This document shows, piece after piece, positions 44,036-52,732 of a stretch of 64,000 nt of DNA (the stretch's first letter is position 1; each line of letters begins with the position of its first letter). The position numbers and the translations under genes are program-made. The DNA is taken from positions 7,853,001 to 7,917,000 of the forward strand of contig NZ_CP050063.1 in the NCBI RefSeq assembly GCF_011604685.1. The letters are read 5' to 3'. The notes below the pieces were generated by a model that ran no database searches, had not been told where the DNA came from, and worked only from the letters and a program-made list of their open reading frames with translations. The stretch comes from Spirosoma aureum. GTDB taxonomy: Bacteria > Bacteroidota > Bacteroidia > Cytophagales > Spirosomataceae.

Positions 44036-47000
44036 ATGCTCCGTAACGTCCTGATTGCTCTTTTTGCCCCCATTTTCGCTGTTTATTCCTGGGCTCAAAC
44101 TCCCCTTCCGGGGAATGAATGGATTAATTATCAGCAGACTTATTTTAAAATTCCGATAGCCCAAAATGGCTTATATCGAATTACTGCTACTGAATTACAA
44201 AAAGCAGGAGTTCCTATAAATTCAATCGATCCGGCAGCGATCCAGCTCTTTCACCGGGGTCTTGAACAGGCAATCTATGTGGAAGGCGAAGCCGATAATA
44301 AGCTCGATGTCAGCGATTTTCTGGAATTCTATGGTCGCAGAAACGATGGCGCGCAGGACTCCTTACTTTATCGGCCCATCAATGCCCAGCCACATCAGTA
44401 TTATAACCTTTTCAGCGACACGACAGCTTACTTTCTGACCTGGCGGCTCGATGGTAAACCAAGTAAACGAATGGGTTCCTATACGGATACCGACTTCACC
44501 AACCTGACGCCCGAAGCCTATCACTGGGAAGAAGAACTACGCGTATTTACCGATACCTATCCCGGATGGGCAGCTGGTATTCCTCCCAAAATCGAATACA
44601 GTCATTTCGAAGCTGGAGAAGGATATACGGGCGTTATTCAGCAAAAAGGTAAATTTTACGATAATCTATTTTCCACTAACAATGCCTTCCGGGCTGGCCC
44701 CGCACCACAACTCGATCTGTTGCTGGTAGGCCGCGATTACATTAACCATAGAGTCGACTGCTATGTTGGCGCTGCTGCCAGCGCCCGGCGGATAGTCGAT
44801 TCGTTGCGTTTCCAGTTCTACAACAATGCCCGTCTTGCCACCGGTTTGCTCTGGTCTGATGTAGGCGCCGATGGCCGGGTTCTGGTTTCGACGGTTTCAA
44901 CAAGCGAAAACTACACGGCTGACCCCTATTCAGTATCCTATATCAGACTGCGTTATCCCCAGCGATTAGTGGGCAATGGCCAACCGTTGCGTTCGTATCG
45001 ACTCATTCCCAATCCAACCGGACGTTCACTGGTCGACCTCGACAATGTACTGACAAATTCCCGGTTCTGGGACATTTCCGATCCAACAGCTCCCTTACGA
45101 ATTGGTAGTACACGTTCAGGCACCTCGGTAAAACTGGTTGTACAAAGCACCGAAACCAGCCGGACCCTCCTGAGTTGTAGTCAGCCTAAAGCCGTTTCCA
45201 GCATTTCACCTGTCCTATTTTCAAATTGGTCTGGCCGCAAGCCTACTTACCTCATCATCAGCCACGAATCGCTAATGAAACCAGCAGCGGGGCAACCCGA
45301 CGCGGTGAAAGCCTATGCCACGTATCGGGCTTCAGTAACAGGCGGCCAGTATGACACGTTGACAACAACTGTTCAGCAACTATTCAATCAGTTTAGTTAT
45401 GGCGAACGGCATCCGCTGGCCATACGTCGTTTTGCCGATCAGATGCTTCGGCAAAGCAAAGGGGCTGCAAACCGGCCAAGTTATCTGCTGCTGATCGGTC
45501 ATAGTCGTGGCACGCCGGGCGTTCGGCATGATCCAAATCAGGCCACAATCGATCTGGTACCTACAGCTGGTTTTCCGGGATCTGATATCGTATTCACGGC
45601 TGGTCTGGATGGCCAGCCTCAGGATGTCCCCGCTATTCCGACCGGTCGAATTAATGCTACAAGTCCTCAGCAAGTTATCGACTACCTCAACAAAGTAAAA
45701 GAATTTGAGTCTACGCCTGTTGCCCAGTCCTGGCGTAAAAAATTGCTTCATTTGAGCGGTGGTAACAATCCGAGCGAAGCCACTATGTTCAAGGAGTTAC
45801 TGGAAGGCTACGGTAAACGGGCAATGGCCGAATCGCTCGGGGCGACCATAACGGCCATTACAAAGAAAACCGACAATCCGGTTGAGACCATTAATGTGGC
45901 CAAGCATGTAAACGAAGGAGTCGGCCTTATGACGTTCTTTGGCCATTCGAGCCTTGATGTGACCGATCTGGACATCGGCTTTTGTTCCAATAATGCCTTA
46001 GGCTACGTCAACAGGGGCAAATATCCGTTGATGCTGATCAATGGTTGCGCCAGCGGCAATATATTTTATAGTCGTCCAACATTCAGCTCCGATTGGGTTC
46101 TCACTCCCGATCGGGGTGCCATTGCTGTTATCGCGAACAGTCATTTGGGTTATGTAGATGTGCTGGACCGATACAGCAGGCACTTCTACGACCTATTGGC
46201 CGACAGTACGCAACTCAACAGATCGATTGGGCAAATTCAGCAGGAAACGATCCGGCGTACATTGGCGCAGGTACCCAACGGATGGGATTTATCGAATTCG
46301 CAGCAGATGGTGTTGCAGGGTGATCCGGCCCTTCGGCTCTTTCCGTTTGATACACCCGACTATGCCATTGCTGCGGGTGGGCTAGCCATTCGGGGCCAGG
46401 GCAATCAGAATCTGACAGCCTTGAGTGATTCGGTACGATTGACTGTGGTGATAGAAAATTACGGTCAATATCGGGAAGGGCCATTGCCAATCCGCATACG
46501 CCGATTAGTCGATGGCCATGAATCAGGAATCTATAACCTGTCGCTACCTCGCTCGGTTGCTTTCCGCGATACAGTTACCCTAAGCCTACCTAATGACCGC
46601 CATGCGGTTGGCCTGAATCAACTCGAGGTAATTCTTAATCCGGTCGGGACAGTGCATGAACTCAACCGAGACAATAATCGGGCGTTGGCCGAATTTACGG
46701 TTATTGGACAAGGGCCTGTCCTGATCTATCCACCCCTATCTGGCACCGTAAATGCTCGCACCATACAGCTAACCGCTCAGTACCTGACCAGTGGAATTCA
46801 TACGTTCGATCTGGAACTTGACACAACCGCCCGGTTCGATACGCCAAATCGACTCAATCAGCGAATCAAAGCCGAAACGACCGTTAACTATCCGGCAACC
46901 CTAACGGCCCGACCACAAACTACGTATTACTGGCGGGTTCGGGAAGCAGATTCAACTCCGAAAGAATGGGCAACCGGTTCGTTTCTATTTGATCCAGCCA

Positions 47001-48049
47001 GTACGGTACAGGGGTTACCCGAAGGGCAGATCCAACTTGCCACTACCCTCCCAAATGACATCCAACAAGGTGATGTTCTTTCCCTGCCAATCGAGTTTAC
47101 GAACATCGCGCCCTACCTTTTTACGGACTCTCTGACTGTGCTTCAAACGATCTACGCTGCGAATCTGGCGCAACCGCTCGTAACCCAATGGCGAATAAAG
47201 GCACCAACACCCACCGATACGGTACCTCTTACGGTGCGTATTCCAACTGAAAAACTGCCCGGCGTAAACCGGATGATTCTAACGATTAATCCCCTCATTC
47301 TCCCGGAGGTTTCATTTTTCAATAACACGCTTGATCTGCCGATAACCGTTCAACCCGACCAGTTTGGTCCTGTGCTCGAAGTAGCCCTTGATGGAACCCG
47401 TATCGAAGACGGAGCGCCCGTGTCGGCTCAACCGATCATCGATGTAGTCGTGGCCGACGAGAACCGATCATTAATCCGGCGCGATACAGTTGGCATCGGC
47501 CTATTTTTGCAACGCCCCGGCAGCAATACTTCGTTTGAACGGCTTAGCTGGCGCAATGCCGTTGTTCGACCAACGAATACCGATAATATCTTTCGGATAC
47601 GGTACACCTCCCCAACACTGGCCGAAGGTCTCTATCACTTACTGGTCACGGCCCACGATGCGGTAGGTAACGCGGCTGCCCCCTATCAGGTAAGCTTTCG
47701 CGTCATCAATGATCGGAAACTTACCGATCTGACAGTTTATCCAAACCCGTTTCGCGACCAGATAAAGTTTGCGTTCCTCCTGACAGGTGATAAAGCCCCC
47801 GATTCAATCGAGCTGACCATCTCCGATCTGCATGGGCGTGTGGTGCGTAGACTAAAAGCAGCTCAGGGAAGCATTATTGGCCACATTGGGCTAAATGAAT
47901 GGCTGTGGGATGGACACGCCGATTCGGGAGAACTGCTCCCCGCCGGACTGTATCTGTATCAGCTAACCGTTCGCGCAGCCGGACAGAACTGGCCCGTTAC
48001 CGACGGGTTGAGTGAGAAATTGCGTGGCCGGATCATTCTGACTCGCTGA
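44036..48049 (+). CDS. C25 (gingipain-type) cysteine peptidase, PorU/PorU2-like T9SS sortase
   Basis: 1337 residues with a signal peptide (to about residue 20, FAVYSWAQ). The C25 peptidase domain is at about 410-790, with His637 (MTFFGHSSLD) and Cys671 (LINGCASGN), 34 residues apart, the gingipain and PorU spacing. Two or three CARDB/Ig-like modules follow (about 800-1230). The last 90 residues are a T9SS or FlgD-like domain (TVYPNPFRDQIKF ... LLPAGLYLYQLTVR). PorU cleaves the sorting domain of T9SS cargo and attaches it to the surface; the related PorU2 proteins carry such a C-terminal domain themselves, and this protein fits PorU2 better. The ATG of the next gene overlaps its TGA. Confidence 0.82.
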   Translation: MLRNVLIALFAPIFAVYSWAQTPLPGNEWINYQQTYFKIPIAQNGLYRITATELQKAGVPINSIDPAAIQLFHRGLEQAIYVEGEADNKLDVSDFLEFYGRRNDGAQDSLLYRPINAQPHQYYNLFSDTTAYFLTWRLDGKPSKRMGSYTDTDFTNLTPEAYHWEEELRVFTDTYPGWAAGIPPKIEYSHFEAGEGYTGVIQQKGKFYDNLFSTNNAFRAGPAPQLDLLLVGRDYINHRVDCYVGAAASARRIVDSLRFQFYNNARLATGLLWSDVGADGRVLVSTVSTSENYTADPYSVSYIRLRYPQRLVGNGQPLRSYRLIPNPTGRSLVDLDNVLTNSRFWDISDPTAPLRIGSTRSGTSVKLVVQSTETSRTLLSCSQPKAVSSISPVLFSNWSGRKPTYLIISHESLMKPAAGQPDAVKAYATYRASVTGGQYDTLTTTVQQLFNQFSYGERHPLAIRRFADQMLRQSKGAANRPSYLLLIGHSRGTPGVRHDPNQATIDLVPTAGFPGSDIVFTAGLDGQPQDVPAIPTGRINATSPQQVIDYLNKVKEFESTPVAQSWRKKLLHLSGGNNPSEATMFKELLEGYGKRAMAESLGATITAITKKTDNPVETINVAKHVNEGVGLMTFFGHSSLDVTDLDIGFCSNNALGYVNRGKYPLMLINGCASGNIFYSRPTFSSDWVLTPDRGAIAVIANSHLGYVDVLDRYSRHFYDLLADSTQLNRSIGQIQQETIRRTLAQVPNGWDLSNSQQMVLQGDPALRLFPFDTPDYAIAAGGLAIRGQGNQNLTALSDSVRLTVVIENYGQYREGPLPIRIRRLVDGHESGIYNLSLPRSVAFRDTVTLSLPNDRHAVGLNQLEVILNPVGTVHELNRDNNRALAEFTVIGQGPVLIYPPLSGTVNARTIQLTAQYLTSGIHTFDLELDTTARFDTPNRLNQRIKAETTVNYPATLTARPQTTYYWRVREADSTPKEWATGSFLFDPASTVQGLPEGQIQLATTLPNDIQQGDVLSLPIEFTNIAPYLFTDSLTVLQTIYAANLAQPLVTQWRIKAPTPTDTVPLTVRIPTEKLPGVNRMILTINPLILPEVSFFNNTLDLPITVQPDQFGPVLEVALDGTRIEDGAPVSAQPIIDVVVADENRSLIRRDTVGIGLFLQRPGSNTSFERLSWRNAVVRPTNTDNIFRIRYTSPTLAEGLYHLLVTAHDAVGNAAAPYQVSFRVINDRKLTDLTVYPNPFRDQIKFAFLLTGDKAPDSIELTISDLHGRVVRRLKAAQGSIIGHIGLNEWLWDGHADSGELLPAGLYLYQLTVRAAGQNWPVTDGLSEKLRGRIILTR

Positions 48050-49131
48050 TGTTAGCCGTGAATGTGCATCCATCAAACAGTGTTGGCCGCTATGTACCCG
48101 CTTTGACGGGATTGCGGGCCGTAGCAGCCTATCTGGTTTTTCTGCATCATTATAATCCTGTCGCAACCGACAGGGGGACACACCAGCTGATAGCGCAGGG
48201 TTACATGGGTGTCACTGTATTTTTCGTGCTTAGTGGTTTCCTGATTTATCACCGATACGCCGAGTCGTATTTCAGCAGGACACACTGGTCATGGCACCTG
48301 TATTACCAGAATCGATTCGCCCGAATTGTTCCGCTCTATACCTTACTTCTACTGTTGACAAGCAGCATTTCGATTGCGCAAGGTAAGCCAGCACATTGGT
48401 TCGACTTTGTCCTCAACCTAACCTTGGCTAAAGGCTTTTTCGAGCCATATAAATTTAGTGGAATTGCCCAAAGCTGGAGTCTGACGGTTGAGGAATGTTT
48501 CTATCTGACAGCGCCCTGGCTGTTCGTTCTTCTTCGGCGCTGGGGACCGCTCTTACTTACAGCCACTCTGGTAAGTCTGGGCCTGTTTTTATGGCTGACC
48601 ATCGGGGCATTGAACTGGCACGGCCTGTTTGGCAGTTTCCCGTTCGTGCTCTTTTACACGTTTTTCGGCCGGTCGTTTGAGTTCGTAACGGGTATGTGGC
48701 TTGCTCAGCGATGGCATCAGGACAAATTCCCACGTATTCGCGAGGTCACATACAAGGGATTGTTGCTGCTCTGTAGCTGCCTGGGTTGGCAGACATATAT
48801 TATTTGTGAGATAAAGAATTCAGAGATTCAACTAGGGAGTGAGGTCGTCGTTTATAACTTTATTTTACCTGTGGGTATTGGTCTTTTGTTACTTGGACTG
48901 GTTCAGGAGCCATCCGGTCTACAACGATTTTTAGCCCATCCGGCCATGCAGGCATTGGGTCGAAGTTCTTACGCATTTTATCTGATTCACATCGGCGTTA
49001 TTGCCAGACTCGTGCAACGCACGGTAAGCGGTTCAAATTCCTGCGTATTGTTCGCTTTGCTGGTTCTTATTGCTCACAGCTTATATACCTGGATTGAAAA
49101 ACCCTTGCAGCGAAAACTACGGTCAGGATAA
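48049..49131 (+). CDS. Acyltransferase 3 family membrane protein
   Basis: 360 residues with about ten membrane spans. The start has the signature TGLRAVAAYLVFLHHYNP, with the catalytic His in LHH. The family's second landmark is YMGVTVFFVLSGFLIYHRY, and the third SWSLTVEECFYLTAPWLF. These enzymes move acetyl or other acyl groups onto sugars of polysaccharide or LPS. Its first base is shared with the stop of the PorU-like gene (ATGA overlap), so translation is probably coupled. A link between the two is suggestive because T9SS cargo is attached to an A-LPS-like glycolipid in Porphyromonas. Confidence 0.88.
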   Translation: MLAVNVHPSNSVGRYVPALTGLRAVAAYLVFLHHYNPVATDRGTHQLIAQGYMGVTVFFVLSGFLIYHRYAESYFSRTHWSWHLYYQNRFARIVPLYTLLLLLTSSISIAQGKPAHWFDFVLNLTLAKGFFEPYKFSGIAQSWSLTVEECFYLTAPWLFVLLRRWGPLLLTATLVSLGLFLWLTIGALNWHGLFGSFPFVLFYTFFGRSFEFVTGMWLAQRWHQDKFPRIREVTYKGLLLLCSCLGWQTYIICEIKNSEIQLGSEVVVYNFILPVGIGLLLLGLVQEPSGLQRFLAHPAMQALGRSSYAFYLIHIGVIARLVQRTVSGSNSCVLFALLVLIAHSLYTWIEKPLQRKLRSG

Positions 49132-49140
49132 TTGCCGAAA

Positions 49141-49803
49141 TTAATCCCAGCACTCCATAATCAGCAAATCGCCGGTTTGGGCTTCGATACGCACGAATCC
49201 GTCTTCGGCCGCTTCGTTGCTGCTACTGGTCCGGTAGCCGAGCGTTAGAGTAGCATCCTGAAGGTTATATTTCAATCCTTCAGACGTAAAACCGGTTACG
49301 GTTCCAACCGGAATCAGGGATAGCGGTGTTCCGGCTTCATACCATTTTTCGAATCGACCAACGAGCGGAAATATTTTAGAGTGATCATCGATCATCACAA
49401 TCCGAATCTGGTCTTTATAGCGAACGATATTGGTCATATTCGTCAGGCTGTGGTCGGCCCGGCGACCGGTAGCCCAGACAATATTAACCGCGGGAAAACC
49501 GCGTTCGATCAGGTATTCGATCCCTTTATCGAGATCCGTTTTTTCCTGATCGGGCGTATGAACAATGTCGAGCGGATACTGCTGAGCACGGATTGAATCC
49601 AGGTCTAGGTTATGGTCGAAATCGCCGAGAAGTACGTCTACTTTTATACCCAGATCGAGTACACGCCAGATGGCACTATCGAGCACAACTACGGTCGGGC
49701 TCCATTCCAGAAGTTGCCCCAGGAGTTCAGGCTGGCAGGCTTCGCCGTTGGCAATCAATAAGGCAGGCTCCTGCTTTTCGCGGACAATGTGATGAGATGA
49801 CAT
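49141..49803 (-). CDS. Thiamine pyrophosphokinase
   Basis: 220 residues. The catalytic domain has LLIANGEA, VVVLDSAIWRVLDLGIKVDVLLGDFDHN with the Asp pair that binds Mg-ATP, and EKTDLDKGIEYL. RRADHSLTN is the next landmark. The C-terminal all-beta thiamine-binding domain (about 135-218) includes the GLKYNLQD segment. The enzyme makes thiamine diphosphate from thiamine. A TATCTTTG box on the minus strand at 49818-49811 lies right at its start, so the mRNA leader would be extremely short. Confidence 0.88.
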   Translation of the reverse strand: MSSHHIVREKQEPALLIANGEACQPELLGQLLEWSPTVVVLDSAIWRVLDLGIKVDVLLGDFDHNLDLDSIRAQQYPLDIVHTPDQEKTDLDKGIEYLIERGFPAVNIVWATGRRADHSLTNMTNIVRYKDQIRIVMIDDHSKIFPLVGRFEKWYEAGTPLSLIPVGTVTGFTSEGLKYNLQDATLTLGYRTSSSNEAAEDGFVRIEAQTGDLLIMECWD

Positions 49804-49810
49804 AATCAGA

Positions 49811-49818
49811 CAAAGATA
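49811..49818 (-). promoter_or_regulatory. -7 box of the thiamine pyrophosphokinase gene
   Basis: TATCTTTG on the minus strand matches TAnnTTTG; TTG about 16 nt upstream is a possible -33. The transcript would begin at or just before the ATG (49803). Confidence 0.5.
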
Positions 49819-49840
49819 AATCAGTCAGTCGTATCAATTT

Positions 49841-49900
49841 GGGCTTTCGCAAAAAGCCGTGCCACAGTTTATAACCATGCACGGCTTTTTGCGAAAGTCC
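49841..49900. repeat. Palindrome between divergent genes with GTTTATAAC core
   Basis: Arms 49841-49861 and 49880-49900 pair at 20 of 21 positions. The core CCGTGCCACAGTTTATAACC is the same kind as at about 25.9 kb. It lies between two genes reading away from each other, so it cannot be a terminator for either. Confidence 0.8.
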
Positions 49901-49946
49901 TACAATAACTGATTAATTTTACGGAAAGTAACGAACCTTCCTGGCT

Positions 49947-51116
49947 TTGCAACGCTTCCTCCGATTTTTGACCTTACCCCGTTTACTTGGGCTTTATATT
50001 TTTCTTTTCTGCCTGGTGGCAGTTCAGAACTATCTCCTGGGATTCGGCAATTACAACAACTACCTGATGTTTGCCAAGCCGTTCCATAACCTGCTTCTGG
50101 ACAAAAGTATTTACGGCCTGCATCCCAATCTGTATTTCGACAATTATAAATACAGCCCGACCTTTGCCTGGCTGATGGGCCCATTCTATTACCTTCCCGA
50201 TTGGCTGGGCATCATCCTGTGGAACCTGTTGAATACACTGGTGCTTCTTGTCGGCGTCTGGTTCTATCTATCCGACGAAAAGGACCCGGCCAAACAAAGG
50301 CGCACGGCCCTGTTGATTATTCTTCTCGAAGCATTGATTACCGCTCAGAACCTGCAAAGCAACAACCTCATTGTGGGCGCTATGCTGCTTGGTCTGTATC
50401 ATCTTCGCAACGAGCGTGTCTGGCAGGCAGCCTTCTTTTTTGTGCTGTGCGGATTTATTAAATTTTATGGAATGGCGGCTGCGGGCTTCTTTCTCTTTTA
50501 TCCCAAAAAGCCACAATTCATTCTGGCCATGATTGCCTGGACAATCCTGCTTGGCAGCGTTCCCCTCACCATGATCCCGCTCGACCATTTACTGGCCGAA
50601 TACCGCGAATGGTTTGATGTCATCGTTGTCAGCAAGTTAGGTTTGCAGGTGTCAGTGATGGGCATTGCACAAGCCTGGTTCGGTATGGAAAAAACCGACG
50701 GCAATTACCGCATCATCGAAACCATTGGTGCCATCCTATTTCTGTTACCCTTTCTGCGGTTCGGACTTTGGCAGGATCGGCTGTTTCAACGGCGGATGGT
50801 CGCGTACTTTCTGCTGTTTATGATCGTCTTCAATAAAATGGCCGAGTCGCCTACCTACGTGCTGGCCGTAACGGGTGTGGCGTTATGGTGGATAACGCTT
50901 GATGCACCCACACAACTGGATCAAATGCTGCTGGCGATGGTCGTTATCTTTACATCGCTCTCCCCCACCGACATTTTCCCGGCGGTGGTTCAGCGGGAGT
51001 TGTTCCAGCCCTATAACGCTAAAGCGGTGCCGTGTTTACTGGTGTGGGCGCGGGTGCAGTATCAAATCTGGACGCAGCCCCAAACAACCAACGCTCAACT
51101 ACTGCACGCTTCGTAA
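49947..51116 (+). CDS. GT87 (DUF2029) family glycosyltransferase
   Basis: 389 residues from a TTG at 49947; the first in-frame ATG would remove the first membrane helix. About nine membrane spans are seen. The segment NYNNYLMFAKPFHNLL...YGLHPNLYFDNYKYSPTFAWLMGPFYYLP is typical of the family (polyprenyl-phosphate-sugar-dependent mannosyl- or arabinosyl-type transferases): a conserved acidic Asp and an Asn-Tyr-Lys-Tyr-Ser-Pro patch. Substrate unknown; it probably decorates a cell-surface glycan. Its 3' end overlaps the convergent kdsB gene by 18 nt. Confidence 0.75.
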   Translation: MQRFLRFLTLPRLLGLYIFLFCLVAVQNYLLGFGNYNNYLMFAKPFHNLLLDKSIYGLHPNLYFDNYKYSPTFAWLMGPFYYLPDWLGIILWNLLNTLVLLVGVWFYLSDEKDPAKQRRTALLIILLEALITAQNLQSNNLIVGAMLLGLYHLRNERVWQAAFFFVLCGFIKFYGMAAAGFFLFYPKKPQFILAMIAWTILLGSVPLTMIPLDHLLAEYREWFDVIVVSKLGLQVSVMGIAQAWFGMEKTDGNYRIIETIGAILFLLPFLRFGLWQDRLFQRRMVAYFLLFMIVFNKMAESPTYVLAVTGVALWWITLDAPTQLDQMLLAMVVIFTSLSPTDIFPAVVQRELFQPYNAKAVPCLLVWARVQYQIWTQPQTTNAQLLHAS

Positions 51117-51854
51117 AGCCTTTTCTATATCGGCCGGGTCATCAACACTCGGGGTCTGAAACTGCGTTTCAACCAGCTTGATGCGATATCCGGCTTCGAG
51201 CCAGCGTAATTGTTCCAGCGATTCGGCCTGTTCGAGCGGAGAAGGGGGGAGTTCTGTGATTTTCTCCAGAACATCAGCCCGATAGGCATACAAGCCAACA
51301 TGACGATGGTAATCATGATGCTGATGCCAGATCGCTGGGTCCAGACCCCATAAATAAGGAATGGCCGCTCGGCTAAAATACAGCGCTTCATTTCGTGCGT
51401 TGATAATGATCTTGGCCTCCTTCGGATTATGCAAAAGCTCAGCCGAATCTACGGATGACATCTGTGTAGCCAGCTCGACAGTACCGTCAAGAATAGCAGC
51501 CAGTTCGTTGATCTGTTCGGGATCGATAAAGGGTTCATCACCCTGAATATTGATGATATAATCCGATGCGCTTGCCTTTACTTCTTTTTCGGCAATGAGT
51601 CGGCTGTAGGCTTCCCAGCAACGATCGGTTCCACTGGGATGGTCGGTTCGCGTCATGATGGCTTCGCCCCCGAGCCGCAGAACGGCTTCAGCAATACGCT
51701 CATCATCAGTCGCTACAACAACTTTGTCCAATGACTGGGCTTGCCATGCCTGCTCCAGAACACGCTGAATCATAGACTTACCGCCAATATCGGCCAGGGG
51801 TTTCCCCGGAAACCGTGTTGAGCCGTAGCGGGCTGGAATGATACCGATTATCAT
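51099..51854 (-). CDS. kdsB: CMP-Kdo (or CMP-Kdo8N) synthetase KdsB
   Basis: 251 residues. The nucleotide-binding start IIGIIPARYGSTRFPGKPL is diagnostic. QGDEPFIDPEQIN holds the metal-binding Asp, and HVGLYAYRADVLEKI and SLEQLRWLEAGYRIK follow as in KdsB. The enzyme activates Kdo with CTP. In Shewanella, KdsB works on 8-amino-Kdo, and the kdnA and kdnB genes in the same block suggest that is so here. It is the last gene of the block, 89 nt after the kdsC-like gene. Confidence 0.9.
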   Translation of the reverse strand: MIIGIIPARYGSTRFPGKPLADIGGKSMIQRVLEQAWQAQSLDKVVVATDDERIAEAVLRLGGEAIMTRTDHPSGTDRCWEAYSRLIAEKEVKASASDYIINIQGDEPFIDPEQINELAAILDGTVELATQMSSVDSAELLHNPKEAKIIINARNEALYFSRAAIPYLWGLDPAIWHQHHDYHRHVGLYAYRADVLEKITELPPSPLEQAESLEQLRWLEAGYRIKLVETQFQTPSVDDPADIEKALRSVQ

Positions 51855-51943
51855 GTTTCGTAATGAATATTGGATACTGACTTTTAGATAAAGGACCTGT
51901 CGACGTAAAAACGAAGCGATAAAATCAACTATCCATCAGCCAA

Positions 51944-52651
51944 TTAAACGTTTTTCCGCTCCGGCCCATCCACGCCGACCGTCCAGTAGTCGGGTTCGAT
52001 GGCCTGCCGTTGCTGATAGTATTGATCGTAAACGGGTCGGTAGCGAAGTCGTTCAGCCATAACTGTGTCGAATTGGCCGAGCAAACCCAGCATCAACTCG
52101 CAGCCCTCGCGCACAGCAAACTGCCCGCTTTGGCAACCCGTTACATAGTCGGCATACCCGTGTTGAATAACGTATTTGGTAAACAATGGGTTAGCCTTCC
52201 GGCGAACCATGATCCGAACGCCAGCTACCTCGGCAACGGATAGATCGAGCGCATCATCGAAGAAAAACGCAACGTCTTTTGGCTGAAGATTATGCTGATC
52301 CAGAAAATGCGCCAGAACCTCAACCTTATTTTTTGCCTGCGAATAACAGGCATGGAAGTGCTCCCGACCGACAAGCGCATCGGCCAGGTTGTTGGTCACG
52401 CCCGTCACGATAGCCACGGCTGGCAGTTGGCCGCCATGATGCAGCCAGAAACCAAATCGCAGCAGGTTCGTCCCCATCGAATCGACTTCGCTGAACGAGC
52501 TGCTACCCGCTTCGGTTTTAATGCCGTCGTTAAAAACGCCGTCCCAGTCGAAAACGATTGCCCGAATGGCTTTGAGCTTTTCCGTCAACGCATCGGCGGA
52601 CGTTACAAATTGACCGCCAAGTGCGGTGAAAGTCTGTTCTAGTTCAGTCAT
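51944..52651 (-). CDS. KdsC-like HAD phosphatase
   Basis: 235 residues. FDWDGVFNDG (Asp35, Asp37) is the motif I form of KdsC-class HAD enzymes. VAIVTGVTNN, KNKVEVLAHFL and FFFDDALDLSVAEVAGVRIMV are motifs II-IV. Typical KdsC is about 170-190 residues; this one has a 25-residue N-terminal and about 40-residue C-terminal extension (about 195-235). It is expected to remove the phosphate of Kdo-8-phosphate. An 81-nt gap with a 30-bp hairpin separates it from kdsA. Confidence 0.82.
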   Translation of the reverse strand: MTELEQTFTALGGQFVTSADALTEKLKAIRAIVFDWDGVFNDGIKTEAGSSSFSEVDSMGTNLLRFGFWLHHGGQLPAVAIVTGVTNNLADALVGREHFHACYSQAKNKVEVLAHFLDQHNLQPKDVAFFFDDALDLSVAEVAGVRIMVRRKANPLFTKYVIQHGYADYVTGCQSGQFAVREGCELMLGLLGQFDTVMAERLRYRPVYDQYYQQRQAIEPDYWTVGVDGPERKNV

Positions 52652-52660
52652 TTAGCAACC

Positions 52661-52728
52661 TGAAGCATTAAGCGTGACATGTATGGAATATATAGTTTTA
52701 TTCCATACATGTCACGCTTAATGCTTCA
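52661..52728 (-). repeat. Perfect 30-bp inverted repeat between kdsC-like and kdsA genes
   Basis: Arms 52661-52690 and 52699-52728 are exactly complementary around an 8-nt loop. It lies inside the minus-strand Kdo block, just after the kdsA stop (52733), and could split the block into separate transcripts or stabilise an upstream mRNA end. Confidence 0.85.
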
Positions 52729-52732
52729 TTAG

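Noticed and set aside
49941..49949. TGGCTTTGC as a -7 promoter element for the GT87 gene
   Set aside because: It has G instead of A in the consensus TA and overlaps the likely TTG start codon; too weak to claim.
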